In this document: positions 43,668 through 53,007 of the stretch, piece after piece | How the letters are laid out: the number at the start of each line of letters is the position of its first letter | Position numbering within the stretch: position 1 is the stretch's first letter | DNA from: Nitrospirota bacterium | GTDB lineage: Bacteria; Nitrospirota; Thermodesulfovibrionia; Thermodesulfovibrionales; Magnetobacteriaceae | Length of the DNA stretch: 64,000 bases | Direction: 5' to 3' | NCBI GenBank assembly: GCA_015233615.1 | Contig: JADFXJ010000001.1 | Location: 42,825-106,824 of the forward strand | Notes under the pieces: generated by a model | What the model was told of the DNA's origin: nothing | The model's input: only the letters and a program-made list of their open reading frames with translations | Databases searched by the model: none | Program-made: the position numbers and the translations under genes

Positions 43668-46598
43668 TTAACACCATGACACTTCGTACAGTATGACTTC
43701 CTCTTTTATCCCCTTGAGGCGTTGGGGGCCTAAACAAGTTATCTTGAAGCGCGGGTCGTCTTTTACGAGTTCGTAGAGCTGTCCGGTGATAACGATATGG
43801 TCAGGGCCAGTGTGGCTCTGTACCCTCGCGGCCACGTTAACCACGTTTCCAAAGACGTCCTTGCCGTCCGGGTTACAAACGTTACCGGCGTTAATGCTTA
43901 TGCGTACGTGATGTTGTTCGCCTTCTTCCACGCCGCCGTTATGCCGCGCGATTGCCTGCTGCATCTTTACCGATGCCTCCAGTGCCGAGAAATGATCTTC
44001 AAAGCTAGCCAAAAATGCGTCACCTATTTTCTTTACGACATTACCATTATGCTGCTTTATAACCGGTTCGAGGATTTTGTCATGCCTGTTTATCCATCGT
44101 ACTGCCGCTACTGTTCCTTTTTCCTGAAAGTACGTACACGAATCCTTCAAATCGGTAAACATGATCGCCATGAATCTGCGGGTTGCCTCCGGTGAATTGC
44201 TTTCATCACAACTTCCTGATATCTTTTGAGCGATGTCGTCCATATTGCCGGAAGTTATCCATTCATTTTTTTCTTCGAGCACACTTTTCAAATCCATTTT
44301 ATTAAACACGATTTTACCGTCCTGGAGATCCACCTCTACCGCGTCGCCCGGCTTAACGATACCGCTTATTAATTCATCGCTCAAAGGGGAGGTGATGAGG
44401 CGTTCGATGGTTCTCTTAAGGGGTCTCGCGCCGTTTGCCGGGTCATAGCCCGCTTTGCATATAAATTCCAATGCCTCTTCGGTAACATCGAAGGATATGT
44501 TCTGCTCTTCCATTCGGTGAAAAAGCGCTTCAAGCATTTTAAAGGCAATCCCGGCCATGTCTTTTATCTGCAATGGATTAAAATGTATGATTTCGTCGAT
44601 GCGGTTCAGGAATTCGACTCTAAATATCTTCTTTAATTTCATCTCTACATCGTGATGGATTGAATCAGGTATATGGGGTACAGATTTACGACCTTCTGCA
44701 TCATCGAAGCCTGGGAGATTCTCATAATATAATTCGGAACCGATGTTTGACGTCATGATAAACAGCGCGTTTGAGGCATCAATAGTGCGGCCGTGCGTGT
44801 CGGTCAACCTGCCTTCGTCAAATACCTGAAGAAACAGGTTATACACGTCCGGGTGGGCCTTTTCGCACTCATCGAGCAGCACCACGGAATATGGTTTCGT
44901 TCTGAGCCATTTGGTCAGTTGCCCTTCGTCTTCGTATCCGACGTACCCTTTTGGCGAACCGATTAAGTTGGACACGGTATGTTTTTCCATATACTCGGAC
45001 ATATCGAGGCGGATGAGTTCATCGTCCGAGCCGAACAGGAATTCCGCCGCCGCCTTAGCCAATTCCGTCTTGCCTACGCCCGTTGGTCCGAGAAACATTA
45101 AAACGCCCACGGGTTTTTTCGGATCTTTAAGCCCGACACGATGTTTTTTGACCACGCTCGCAAGTTTTTCGACCGCTTCGTCCTGTCCGATAATCCGTTC
45201 CTTTATGATATCGGCCATTTTCAGGAAATACGCCCTCTCCTCAGGGTTCAGCCTTTCGACCGGTATCTCCGTCTTTTTGGATACCACTTTCATAACCACC
45301 TCTTCGGTCACAATTACGTCCGAGGGGTTTTCATCGATTCCCTCGCGAAAACTCAAATGACTAACCTTAACCGTCGAACATGCTTCCGATAGTATATCGA
45401 TAGCCTTATCCGGCAGCCTCCTGTTACTCATGTACCTTACCGACAGTTTCACAGCCGCCAATATGGCGTTGTCTTCTATCCGTACACCCTCCCATGACTT
45501 CGTAATTTCATTTAAGATTTTTATGGTGTCCTCAGGTGTCGGCTCTGTAACGTTTACAGGGGTAAATCTCCTCTCGAAAGCCGGGTCTTTCTCTATATGC
45601 TTCCGATACTCTGCCGTAGTGGTCGCGCCTATACAGGAGATATCGCCCCTGCTTAGTGCCGGTTTTAACATATCCGCCATCTCTAATGTGGTATGTATCT
45701 CGTCGAAGAATAATATAATATCGCGGTTAGATGCGGCCTCGCGGATTATTCCCGTGACTCTCTCCTCCAGTTCACCCCTATATTTTGTACCGGCCGTAAG
45801 CTCGGCTATGCTTAATTCTATGATTCGTTTATTATGTAAATATGGTGTAAGATTGCGCCTGGCGATGCGCAGAGCCAAAGCATGAACAATAGCGGTTTTG
45901 CCTACACCAGGTTCGCCTATTAATACAGGATTTCTCCTCGTCTCTTTCGTTAATATCCGGATTACCTCAAGGGTTTCTTCCCTTCTTTCGACGATTGTGT
46001 TGATTTTCCCATCTCCGGCAAGTTTTACGAGGTTCTTACCGTATTTGTTTAAAAGCGGGGTAGGTGTGTTTTCTTCGCGGGGATTGCCATTGCCGCCCAC
46101 CGGGTGAATGGGTACCTTTATTTTTTCCCCGACGGCTTTCGTTAACTCGGCGATGTCTATTTTCGCGTAGTCCATAGCGCGTTTAATGGATTGCCCCGGT
46201 TCTTGCAGGATTGCGGCAAGCATATGAAACACGCAGGTCTCCGTTGAACCTGTCCGCTCTGCTAGTTCTTCCGCCAAGTCAAATACCCTCTTGCAATCCA
46301 TACTCCGATGTATTACATTTTCCGTATTCCGGTGGTCACCTTTGCCAAGAACCCCTCTGAGTATGCGCCTGAGGGTTGTTATGTCGATTTTTAAACCGGC
46401 AAAAAAATCATTTAAATTTTCAGTACCGGTCTTAAAATCGACACCAATGTTGGCCTCATTAAAATCCTGCTCCGATATATCCGCAAGTTTACATATACCG
46501 ATGAAGATACGCTCTTTTTCGATATATTTATACATGGCATAGGCAGCTTCATTAGCGGCTATCTGCCAGGTTAAATCAAGTGCCGGAGAGAAATTCAT
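43668..46598 (-). CDS. Clp-type double AAA+ unfoldase fused to a class III nucleotide cyclase
   Basis: 976 residues. Residues 1-160 are a Clp-N-like region. The first AAA+ module has Walker A GEPGVGKTA (228-236) and Walker B ILFFDEIH (295-302). The second has Walker A GPTGVGKTELA (504-514), Walker B VVLLDE and the arginine-finger region FLNRIDEI, followed by the Clp D2-small domain to about 765. No IGF-type ClpP-binding loop is apparent. Residues 808-976 are an adenylate/guanylate cyclase catalytic domain: FTDLKDS (metal Asp816), KKIGDAFLASF (Lys857, Asp860) and NVAARV (Asn921, Arg925). All catalytic positions seem intact. No membrane segment. A cytosolic protein-remodelling machine that may make a cyclic nucleotide. 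It is monocistronic. Confidence 0.93.
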   Translation of the reverse strand: MNFSPALDLTWQIAANEAAYAMYKYIEKERIFIGICKLADISEQDFNEANIGVDFKTGTENLNDFFAGLKIDITTLRRILRGVLGKGDHRNTENVIHRSMDCKRVFDLAEELAERTGSTETCVFHMLAAILQEPGQSIKRAMDYAKIDIAELTKAVGEKIKVPIHPVGGNGNPREENTPTPLLNKYGKNLVKLAGDGKINTIVERREETLEVIRILTKETRRNPVLIGEPGVGKTAIVHALALRIARRNLTPYLHNKRIIELSIAELTAGTKYRGELEERVTGIIREAASNRDIILFFDEIHTTLEMADMLKPALSRGDISCIGATTTAEYRKHIEKDPAFERRFTPVNVTEPTPEDTIKILNEITKSWEGVRIEDNAILAAVKLSVRYMSNRRLPDKAIDILSEACSTVKVSHLSFREGIDENPSDVIVTEEVVMKVVSKKTEIPVERLNPEERAYFLKMADIIKERIIGQDEAVEKLASVVKKHRVGLKDPKKPVGVLMFLGPTGVGKTELAKAAAEFLFGSDDELIRLDMSEYMEKHTVSNLIGSPKGYVGYEDEGQLTKWLRTKPYSVVLLDECEKAHPDVYNLFLQVFDEGRLTDTHGRTIDASNALFIMTSNIGSELYYENLPGFDDAEGRKSVPHIPDSIHHDVEMKLKKIFRVEFLNRIDEIIHFNPLQIKDMAGIAFKMLEALFHRMEEQNISFDVTEEALEFICKAGYDPANGARPLKRTIERLITSPLSDELISGIVKPGDAVEVDLQDGKIVFNKMDLKSVLEEKNEWITSGNMDDIAQKISGSCDESNSPEATRRFMAIMFTDLKDSCTYFQEKGTVAAVRWINRHDKILEPVIKQHNGNVVKKIGDAFLASFEDHFSALEASVKMQQAIARHNGGVEEGEQHHVRISINAGNVCNPDGKDVFGNVVNVAARVQSHTGPDHIVITGQLYELVKDDPRFKITCLGPQRLKGIKEEVILYEVSWC

Positions 46599-46697
46599 GC
46601 CCGCATACCTCCATAGGTTATTATTTTTTTATTACATGCCTTGATAGTTTTATGGTGTTTTGATGGATTATAGTGTTACCGCCGCCCTTTAAGTTCA

Positions 46698-47087
46698 TTG
46701 ATGTGTGCTCTTAATTTTTCTAATATCGATTCCATCCATGGAAAGGATCTGTCAGGTGTGCTTACCATCCTCGAAGTCGAAAAAACCGGACAGCCCTTCG
46801 ATCACGAATACCGCATAGTTCGGCCCGACATCACCGACAAGAAAAACGTGCTGAGGGAACTGACGGAGGCAAAAGAGGCTGCCGTTGTCGCAAGCAGGGC
46901 GAAGTCCGATTTTCTTGCCAACGTGAGCCATGAACTCAGGACTCCGCTTAATTCGATAATCGGGTTTTCGGAGATTCTGGAGGACGAACTGCATAGTGTT
47001 TCCACTGTGAAGATTATTAACAATCAATTTCAACTTCGACTTTTCGCTAATCGCACTTTTCTCCTTCGTTATCCGAATATTGTCTAA
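46698..47087 (+). pseudogene. Fragment of a PAS-histidine kinase
   Basis: The frame carries the end of a PAS domain ([20 protein letters not shown]) and a complete H-box region ([27 protein letters not shown]), then diverges and stops at 47087. The ATPase domain is missing and the PAS domain is internally shortened. A kinase remnant, probably from a hybrid-kinase gene such as the one at 54353. No function is expected. Confidence 0.75.
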
Positions 47088-47227
47088 CAATTTATTAAAA
47101 TTTGAGGTTAGATATACGAGAAGCTTAAGGATAAAAAAACACACCCGACGGAGCATCCGGTAAGTTGTTTATTCGCAACTGACGGTTCGCAATCAGACTG
47201 CGGTGGCACGGTTTGTTTCGAAAGCTC

Positions 47228-48142
47228 TTACAGGTAGGTAAGCCAGTGCTTGTACTTTTCCACCTTGCCGTGGACTGTGTCGAAGAAGACTTCCTGGATT
47301 TTCTTCGTGATCTCGCCGGGTTTTCCGGTGCCCACCTTGCGATTGTCGATTTCCCTGATGGGGGTTACCTCGGCGGCGGTGCCCGTGAAAAAGGCCTCGT
47401 CGGAAATATAAACCTCGTCCCGGGTAAACCTTTGTTCCACTATGGGAATGTTTTCGTCGGTGGCTATTTGTATCACGCTATCCCTGGTGATGCCTTCGAG
47501 TATGGACGTCAGCGGGGTTGTTTTAAGCTTGCCGTTTCTTGCGATAAAGACGTTTTCGCCGGAGCCCTCCGAAACGTATCCTTCGGTATCCAGTAGCAGT
47601 GCCTCCTCGAAACCCAGGCCGATGGCTTCTTTCTTTGCTAAAATGGAGTTTACGTAGTAGCCGCATACCTTGGCCCTTGACATGTTGGAATTTACGTGGT
47701 TCCTGATGTAAGAGGACGTCTTGATTCTTATGCCGTTTGTGATGCCGTCGTCCCCCAGATAAGAACCCCAGGGCCAGGTGGCAATGGAGACGTTTATGGG
47801 GTTGCCTTTAGGGTAAACGCCCATGACGCCGTATCCGATGTATACGAAAGGGCGTATATAACACTCTTCCATCTTGTTCACTTTGAGAGTTTCCACGATC
47901 GCACTCTCGATGTCATTTTGCGTGAAAGGAATCTCAATCTGGAAGATATGGGCGGATTGGAAAAGCCTTTTCACGTGTTCTTTCAGCCTGAATATGGCCG
48001 GGCCGTCGGTCGTTCTGTAACAGCGAATACCTTCGAAGAGGCCCAGGCCGTACTGAAGCGTGTGGGTGAGGATATGCACCTTGGCGTCATCCCAGTTTAC
48101 GAGTTCGCCGTCCATCCATATTTTGTTCGAACTTTCAATCAC
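47228..48142 (-). CDS. ilvE: Branched-chain amino acid aminotransferase
   Basis: 304 residues of the class IV PLP aminotransferase fold. Typical segments are KIWMDGELVNWDDAKVHILT, YGLGLFEGIRCYRT, RAKVCGYYVNSILAKKEAIG (catalytic Lys) and SEGSGENVFIARNGKL. It interconverts Leu, Ile and Val with their 2-oxo acids. The start is GTG 48142 with no clear ribosome site. Unrelated to its neighbours. Confidence 0.93.
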   Translation of the reverse strand: MIESSNKIWMDGELVNWDDAKVHILTHTLQYGLGLFEGIRCYRTTDGPAIFRLKEHVKRLFQSAHIFQIEIPFTQNDIESAIVETLKVNKMEECYIRPFVYIGYGVMGVYPKGNPINVSIATWPWGSYLGDDGITNGIRIKTSSYIRNHVNSNMSRAKVCGYYVNSILAKKEAIGLGFEEALLLDTEGYVSEGSGENVFIARNGKLKTTPLTSILEGITRDSVIQIATDENIPIVEQRFTRDEVYISDEAFFTGTAAEVTPIREIDNRKVGTGKPGEITKKIQEVFFDTVHGKVEKYKHWLTYL

Positions 48143-48206
48143 AATAATTTATACCAATATATGCCTTCGCGTGTCAAGATAAAAGTTTCCGCCTATGCAA
48201 AAAAAA

Positions 48207-50084
48207 TCATTCGAGTTGGTCTATCATCCTTTCTACGAACCTGAAGCCGCCTCTCCAGAAGTCCGGATTGGTTATGTCTATGCCGGCTTCGGACAGAATC
48301 GCGGTCGGGCTTTCCGAGCCGCCGTAAGAGAGTATTTTGAGGAATGCGTTTCTGGCCGTGGGCCCTTCCTGCTTGTATTTCTGGTATAAAGACAGGGATA
48401 GCAGCTCTCCGAAGCTATAGGAGTAGCAGTAAAAAGGAGTGTGCAGCAGGTGTGGGATGGCTACCCATTCGAGCCTGAAATCGTCGCTTACGTCTACAGA
48501 GTCGCCGAACTGGCTTTTCAGCAGAGACAGGTATAAGGTGTCCAGATCAGTCCCCCCATCTGCGATGAGCTTGTGTGCCTGCCGCTCGAACAAAACAAAG
48601 TAAGCCTGTCTCATGACTGTGGCATAGATGTCGTCGATGGCGGCACTCAGGATCTGGCGCTTCACGTCGGGGTGTTTTTCCTCTTCGAGGAGCCTGTCGG
48701 TAAGGAGCATCTCGGAAAACACGCTTGCAGTTTCGGCCAGCGGCAGTGTCGGGTGGAAGGTGAGCACGGAGTGTTCCGATGCCATCATCGAGTGTATGGC
48801 GTGGCCCAGCTCATGTGCAAGAGTGGCCACCTGTCTGGGCTCGCCAGTGTAGTTGGCCAAAACCCAGGGAGTCAGCTTCGGGGTAACGCTGTAACAGAAT
48901 GCCCCGCCGCGTTTTCCCGGACGATCTTCGGCATCTATGTGTTTTTCGTCGAAGACTCGCACGGCTAAACGGGCTGCTTCGGGGGAAAACCTGTTAAAAC
49001 TGTCCAACACGGTTTCCACCGCTTTGCCGTAGGGAATTTTTTCCACGGACGACTTTTCAATGGGGGCATACAGGTCGTAACGGCGAAGGCGCTCCATGCC
49101 AAGCCAACCGGCCTTCATCCTGAAATACCGGTGAAATACGCCTGCCTCCTCCACGCATACGTCTAAAAGCACATCGACGGCTTTGTCCGGTACGTCGTTG
49201 GAGAGGTTGCGTACGGCTATGGGAGAGGAAAAGCGTCGCAGCTCCACCTGTTCGCTAAACCAGTCCCTTACCCGGTAGACGTAAATTCGGTACAGCGCTT
49301 GTTGCTCGCCGGCATATACGGCAAACAGCTCCTTGTAGGCTGACTCGCGCAGCGCGGGGTCTTCGGAGCGGACGTAGACCATGAGAGCATCTCTTGTAAG
49401 CTCTAATTTTTTGCCCTCTGCTTCAAGATGGAATACGAACTTGTTTGTGAGCATGTCATATATGGTCATGAGACCGTTTATCCCGTTTAAGTCCTTGGTG
49501 TTTATGAGCTTTTCCTCCGGTTCGGAGAGGGTGTGGTCTTTGAAGTTGCGCAGATTTTCCAGATAATACTTCAAGCGGCCGCCGAAGGCCTTTAATCTGT
49601 TTGCGTTGGCGTTGTCGAGAGACTTCCACCATAGGTCGAAAAAGACGATGCGGTTGGAAAGCCTGGTGAGAGTTTCCTCCGTACGGCCTATGAAGTCCAG
49701 TGCCGCGCCGTTTTGTGTATCTTCGGAAAACCAGAGTTGTCCGAATGCACCGATGCGGGACACGGCGGCTGCGAATCTCTCTATCTCCGACAAGATGGCG
49801 GCGAAGTGGCCGCCGTCAATATCCGGGCCCAGTTGTCCACGCACTGACTCTATCGACGTGACACACGCGTCGAGCTCACGGAAAGTCTTTTCTATCTCCG
49901 GGCTCTCCGGGGATGAAAACAGGTCGGCAAGAGTCCATTTAGGCGTCAACCCGGATACACCGCCGCAGGTTTCTCCGTTGGTCCCGCCTGAAATTTCACC
50001 GGTTGCCCCGCCGCAAGTCCCGTCGGAGGTTTCGTAGTTTTTCTTGTTGCCGCTAGTGGGCGGCAGTCCTTCATGTGACATCAT
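48207..50084 (-). CDS. pepF: Oligoendopeptidase F-type metallopeptidase (M3 family)
   Basis: 625 residues. The zinc motif HELGH lies in VATLAHELGHAIHSMMASEH, with the downstream third ligand Glu in ETASVFSEMLLTD. The length is usual for PepF. It degrades oligopeptides in the cytosol. Residues 14-46 (GTCGGATGEISGGTNGET) are a repeat-encoded Gly-rich insert before the normal start of the fold (LTPKWTLADLFSS), so the mature protein may begin later. Confidence 0.93.
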   Translation of the reverse strand: MMSHEGLPPTSGNKKNYETSDGTCGGATGEISGGTNGETCGGVSGLTPKWTLADLFSSPESPEIEKTFRELDACVTSIESVRGQLGPDIDGGHFAAILSEIERFAAAVSRIGAFGQLWFSEDTQNGAALDFIGRTEETLTRLSNRIVFFDLWWKSLDNANANRLKAFGGRLKYYLENLRNFKDHTLSEPEEKLINTKDLNGINGLMTIYDMLTNKFVFHLEAEGKKLELTRDALMVYVRSEDPALRESAYKELFAVYAGEQQALYRIYVYRVRDWFSEQVELRRFSSPIAVRNLSNDVPDKAVDVLLDVCVEEAGVFHRYFRMKAGWLGMERLRRYDLYAPIEKSSVEKIPYGKAVETVLDSFNRFSPEAARLAVRVFDEKHIDAEDRPGKRGGAFCYSVTPKLTPWVLANYTGEPRQVATLAHELGHAIHSMMASEHSVLTFHPTLPLAETASVFSEMLLTDRLLEEEKHPDVKRQILSAAIDDIYATVMRQAYFVLFERQAHKLIADGGTDLDTLYLSLLKSQFGDSVDVSDDFRLEWVAIPHLLHTPFYCYSYSFGELLSLSLYQKYKQEGPTARNAFLKILSYGGSESPTAILSEAGIDITNPDFWRGGFRFVERMIDQLE

Positions 50085-50519
50085 AAATATACCTCCAATA
50101 TCGATTGTATACGATAACCATCGGGCCGGTCAAGGCCATCGGTTTAAGTGTGTCAGGGCCATCGGTTTAATCAGGGCTGAACTATTTTCCCAAAAGCAGG
50201 ACCACCCGGATTGATGTTCCTTAACTATTAAAGACAACAAGCCGTAAAGGCGTGTATCCGGGTTTATGTGCCTTCTCCGGTATTTCCAGCGTTATTATCC
50301 GGATTCACGGAATTTTGACGGATTTCGACGAAAATCATTATAATAGCGATATAGTCTTTAATATTCCATGTATCACGGCATAACGTCAAATATTACCATC
50401 GATATACCGATATTCATATGTAAGAAACTTTAAAATATTTCAGTTGAAAAATGACTGATATTTGAGTTAGTATATAATGAATAGGATTAAAATTCCCGAA
50501 ATAACACGGAGGTGTAACT
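50085..50519. promoter_or_regulatory. Upstream region of the OmpA-like gene with a junction repeat
   Basis: A unit gggccatcggttta is duplicated between 50120 and 50172. The best promoter sign is TATAAT at 50473-50478; no -35 at the usual distance is convincing. ACGGAGGTG at 50507-50515 is a strong ribosome site for the next gene. No gene was found. Confidence 0.4.
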
Positions 50520-51275
50520 ATGAAACACAGTACAGCTTTAAGGAGGATGGTATTTTTACTGTTGGCAGCTAGCGCGTTGATGTTCGTTAGCTGTGCTGGA
50601 ATGGAGTTCTATCCGAAACACTCCACATGGTACTATCACAAGGAACTTCCCGAAGCCGACAGGGCTATAGCTGCTGCCAGGGCTACCGGTAAAGACAAGG
50701 AATGCCCCGAGGAATTTGCTGCCGCGGCAAAGATGCGCGACGATGCTTACGATACCTATTGGGCGTGTTTTACCAAAGAAGGTATCGAGATGGCCAAAAA
50801 GGCCACTGCTATGGCTAATGCGTTGTGTCCGGCCAAACCGGTGGCCAAGGCAGAGACACCACCCCCACCCCCGCCACCTGCTGCCGAGCCACCTAAGGCG
50901 GAGGAGCAGTCCAGAGAGATTGCCGTCATAAAGATAGTCAATTTCGATTTCGACAAGTACAGCATCAAGATGATGTATAAGCCGGAGCTGGACATGGCTG
51001 CTAGTATCATCAAGAAATACCCCGATGCCAATATCCTGATTGAGGGACACACTGACAGCAAAGGCACCGCCGCGTACAACATGCGCCTGTCCTTAAGAAG
51101 GGCTGATGCCGTCAAGCATTACCTTGTCGTGAAGGGTGTCGGCGCGGAAAGAATTAAAGTTGAGGGTTACGGTTTCACCCGCCCGGTGGCTCCCAACAAA
51201 CTACCCAATGGAAAGGATAATCCCGCTGGAAGGGCGAAAAACAGGCGTGCCGAAATCCATATTATGGGTAAATAA
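50520..51275 (+). CDS. OmpA-family peptidoglycan-binding lipoprotein
   Basis: 251 residues. The signal peptide ends in a lipobox-like FVSC at about 24-27. A middle region (about 45-110) has two Ala-rich helices, then a proline run of eight. The C-terminal OmpA domain has IVNFDFDKYSIKMM, ILIEGHTDSKGTAAYN, LSLRRADAV and GRAKNRRAE, which bind diaminopimelate in peptidoglycan. It probably ties the outer membrane to the wall. It has a strong ribosome site and its own terminator, so it is likely well expressed. Confidence 0.92.
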   Translation: MKHSTALRRMVFLLLAASALMFVSCAGMEFYPKHSTWYYHKELPEADRAIAAARATGKDKECPEEFAAAAKMRDDAYDTYWACFTKEGIEMAKKATAMANALCPAKPVAKAETPPPPPPPAAEPPKAEEQSREIAVIKIVNFDFDKYSIKMMYKPELDMAASIIKKYPDANILIEGHTDSKGTAAYNMRLSLRRADAVKHYLVVKGVGAERIKVEGYGFTRPVAPNKLPNGKDNPAGRAKNRRAEIHIMGK

Positions 51276-51328
51276 GCAAAAATACCAGGTAAAGATTAAA
51301 GTAAGTTAAAGAAGGCTATGCAAACTGT

Positions 51329-51362
51329 AAGGGCCGGGCATGAATGCCTGGCCCTTCTTTTT
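51329..51362 (+). terminator. Strong Rho-independent terminator
   Basis: A stem of about 12-13 pairs (aagggccgggcat with atgcctggccctt, one G-U pair) and a very short loop is followed by cttttt. It lies 54 bases after the OmpA-like stop. Confidence 0.88.
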
Positions 51363-51365
51363 GAT

Positions 51366-51515
51366 GCCTGCCCCTTGTCGGAATGACGACAAGGGCAAGG
51401 GCGATTCCGGGACTTGCCCGGAATGACGAAAAGGGGCGGTTGGCGGTACCAGAATGAATGCGTCATATTATTACTGTTGACGTGACACTAGCCGGCAGTG
51501 ACGACAAACAAGTCG
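51366..51515. repeat. Copy of the dispersed repeat related to the MITE
   Basis: Contains tcggaatgacgacaaggg, a palindrome attccgggacttgcccggaat and the end ttgacgtgacacta (51478-51491), which matches the right terminal repeat of the element at 14691-14935. No left end was found, so this is a partial or rearranged copy between convergent genes. Confidence 0.6.
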
Positions 51516-51527
51516 AACATCGCGTAT

Positions 51528-52688
51528 TCAGATAACTATTTTGAACTCGGCTCCTTCACCCGTGTTAACGAAGGAAAGCTTGCCTTGCATATTCAATTCT
51601 ATTATCTGTTTTGCTATATATAGCCCGAGGCCTGTTCCCTGGCCGACCTCTTTGGTCGTGAAGTAAGGTTCGAAGATGCGGTAAGCGACGTTTTCGGGTA
51701 TTCCTCCGCCGTTGTCTCTTACCAGTATGGTGCACTTATCGTTTTCTTTGAAGCCCCGGATGTTTACAAAGGGCTCTTTGGCCTGCCCATTAACCAGGGC
51801 ATCCCTGGCATTGCTTATTACGTTGAGCAGAGCTTGTCTGAACTGGCTGGGGTATCCGTGTACGGTGAGGTCTTCGTCCACCGATATTTCCAGGTTTATT
51901 TTTGCCGGGCTCAATAAGGGCTCCGCCATGGAGCAGACCTTAGCAATCTCCTCTGTCAGGCTAAAAGCCTCTTTTGCTGAGTCGCTCTTGAAGTAACTTC
52001 TCAGATCGTCTATTCTGCCGGACATCTTGGCAATAAGGTCCATGCATTTGTCTACCATTTCGGTAATGTACTCCCTGCTTAGCTCATTACTGTCGTAGGT
52101 GTCGGGCAAACCCTGGATAATAATTCCCAGGGTATTAAGTGGCTGTCTCCAATGGTGGGATAGGTTGATTATCATTTCTCCCAGGGAGGCCATGCGTGCC
52201 TGCTGTATGATTACGTAGTCTTTCTGGCGGCTGCTGCTGAGTTGTTCGGCAACGCGCTGGTAGATCGTCCTGTTTAGTTCCTTCAGGGTTTTTTCCCTGT
52301 CGAACAGCTTTATGTACAGGTTTAACTTGTTTAAGAGCTGGTTGTCGTCTATGGGTTTTGTAAGGTAGTCTATAGCTCCGGTGCGATAGCCTTTTTTTAT
52401 GAATTCCTCCGATTTGAATACTGCGGTTAAGAAGATGACGGGTATATCTTTGGTTCTCCTGTTGGACTTAACCAGTTCGGCTACCTCGAATCCGTCCATC
52501 TCCGGCATCTGTATGTCCAGCAGAATGAGGTCTATTTCCACGGCAAGGAGTATTTCCAGTGCCGCCTTGCCCGAATTGGCCTTGAGTATTTTGCAGCCTT
52601 CCAGTTCGGACAGGAGAACGCCCAGGGAGAAGAGATTGTTTTCGTTGTCGTCTACGCATAAAATGTTATATATTGCGCTTTTATCCAT
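51528..52688 (-). CDS. Receiver-histidine kinase (REC-HisKA-HATPase)
   Basis: 386 residues. The receiver (ILCVDDNENNLFSLGVLL, phospho-acceptor in LILLDIQMPEMDGF, YLTKPIDD) comes first, then a coiled coil (about 130-165), HisKA with the variant H-box INLSHHWRQPLNTLG, then HATPase_c (NVISNARDAL, DNGGGIPE, GTGLGLYIAKQI). Same architecture as the gene at 13317. Orphan, with no linked regulator. An HD-GYP gene starts divergently about 320 bases away. Confidence 0.9.
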   Translation of the reverse strand: MDKSAIYNILCVDDNENNLFSLGVLLSELEGCKILKANSGKAALEILLAVEIDLILLDIQMPEMDGFEVAELVKSNRRTKDIPVIFLTAVFKSEEFIKKGYRTGAIDYLTKPIDDNQLLNKLNLYIKLFDREKTLKELNRTIYQRVAEQLSSSRQKDYVIIQQARMASLGEMIINLSHHWRQPLNTLGIIIQGLPDTYDSNELSREYITEMVDKCMDLIAKMSGRIDDLRSYFKSDSAKEAFSLTEEIAKVCSMAEPLLSPAKINLEISVDEDLTVHGYPSQFRQALLNVISNARDALVNGQAKEPFVNIRGFKENDKCTILVRDNGGGIPENVAYRIFEPYFTTKEVGQGTGLGLYIAKQIIELNMQGKLSFVNTGEGAEFKIVI

Positions 52689-53007
52689 AATCTTTCCTTC
52701 TTTAACAGAGCTTTGTCCCGATGAGCCAACCCAATAGAAAATTATCCCAATGGGCCAACCCGGAGAACTTCACCGAAAAGCCGGCCAGAGAACTACGTCA
52801 AAGAGCCTGGAAGACCTGCCGGCACTTTTCCTTGATAGAGCGTGCTGGAGTATATTAGCACATTTCGATGTAATAATGAATCGCAACTCTCACAACCCAC
52901 GTTTTTTTTTCCTCTTCGCAAATTGCTAATTCGATTGCATCTTTGCAGAATTTAACGCATATAGTTTATAATTACTTAAATAACATAACGGACAGGTGGC
53001 TATCTGA
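52689..53007 (+). promoter_or_regulatory. Divergent intergenic region with the HD-GYP promoter
   Basis: A fair sigma-70 promoter points to the HD-GYP gene: TTGCAG (52943-52948), 18 bases, TATAAT (52967-52972), leaving a leader of about 30 bases. Near 52718-52762 the unit tgagccaaccc/tgggccaaccc is duplicated. No gene was found. Confidence 0.5.
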
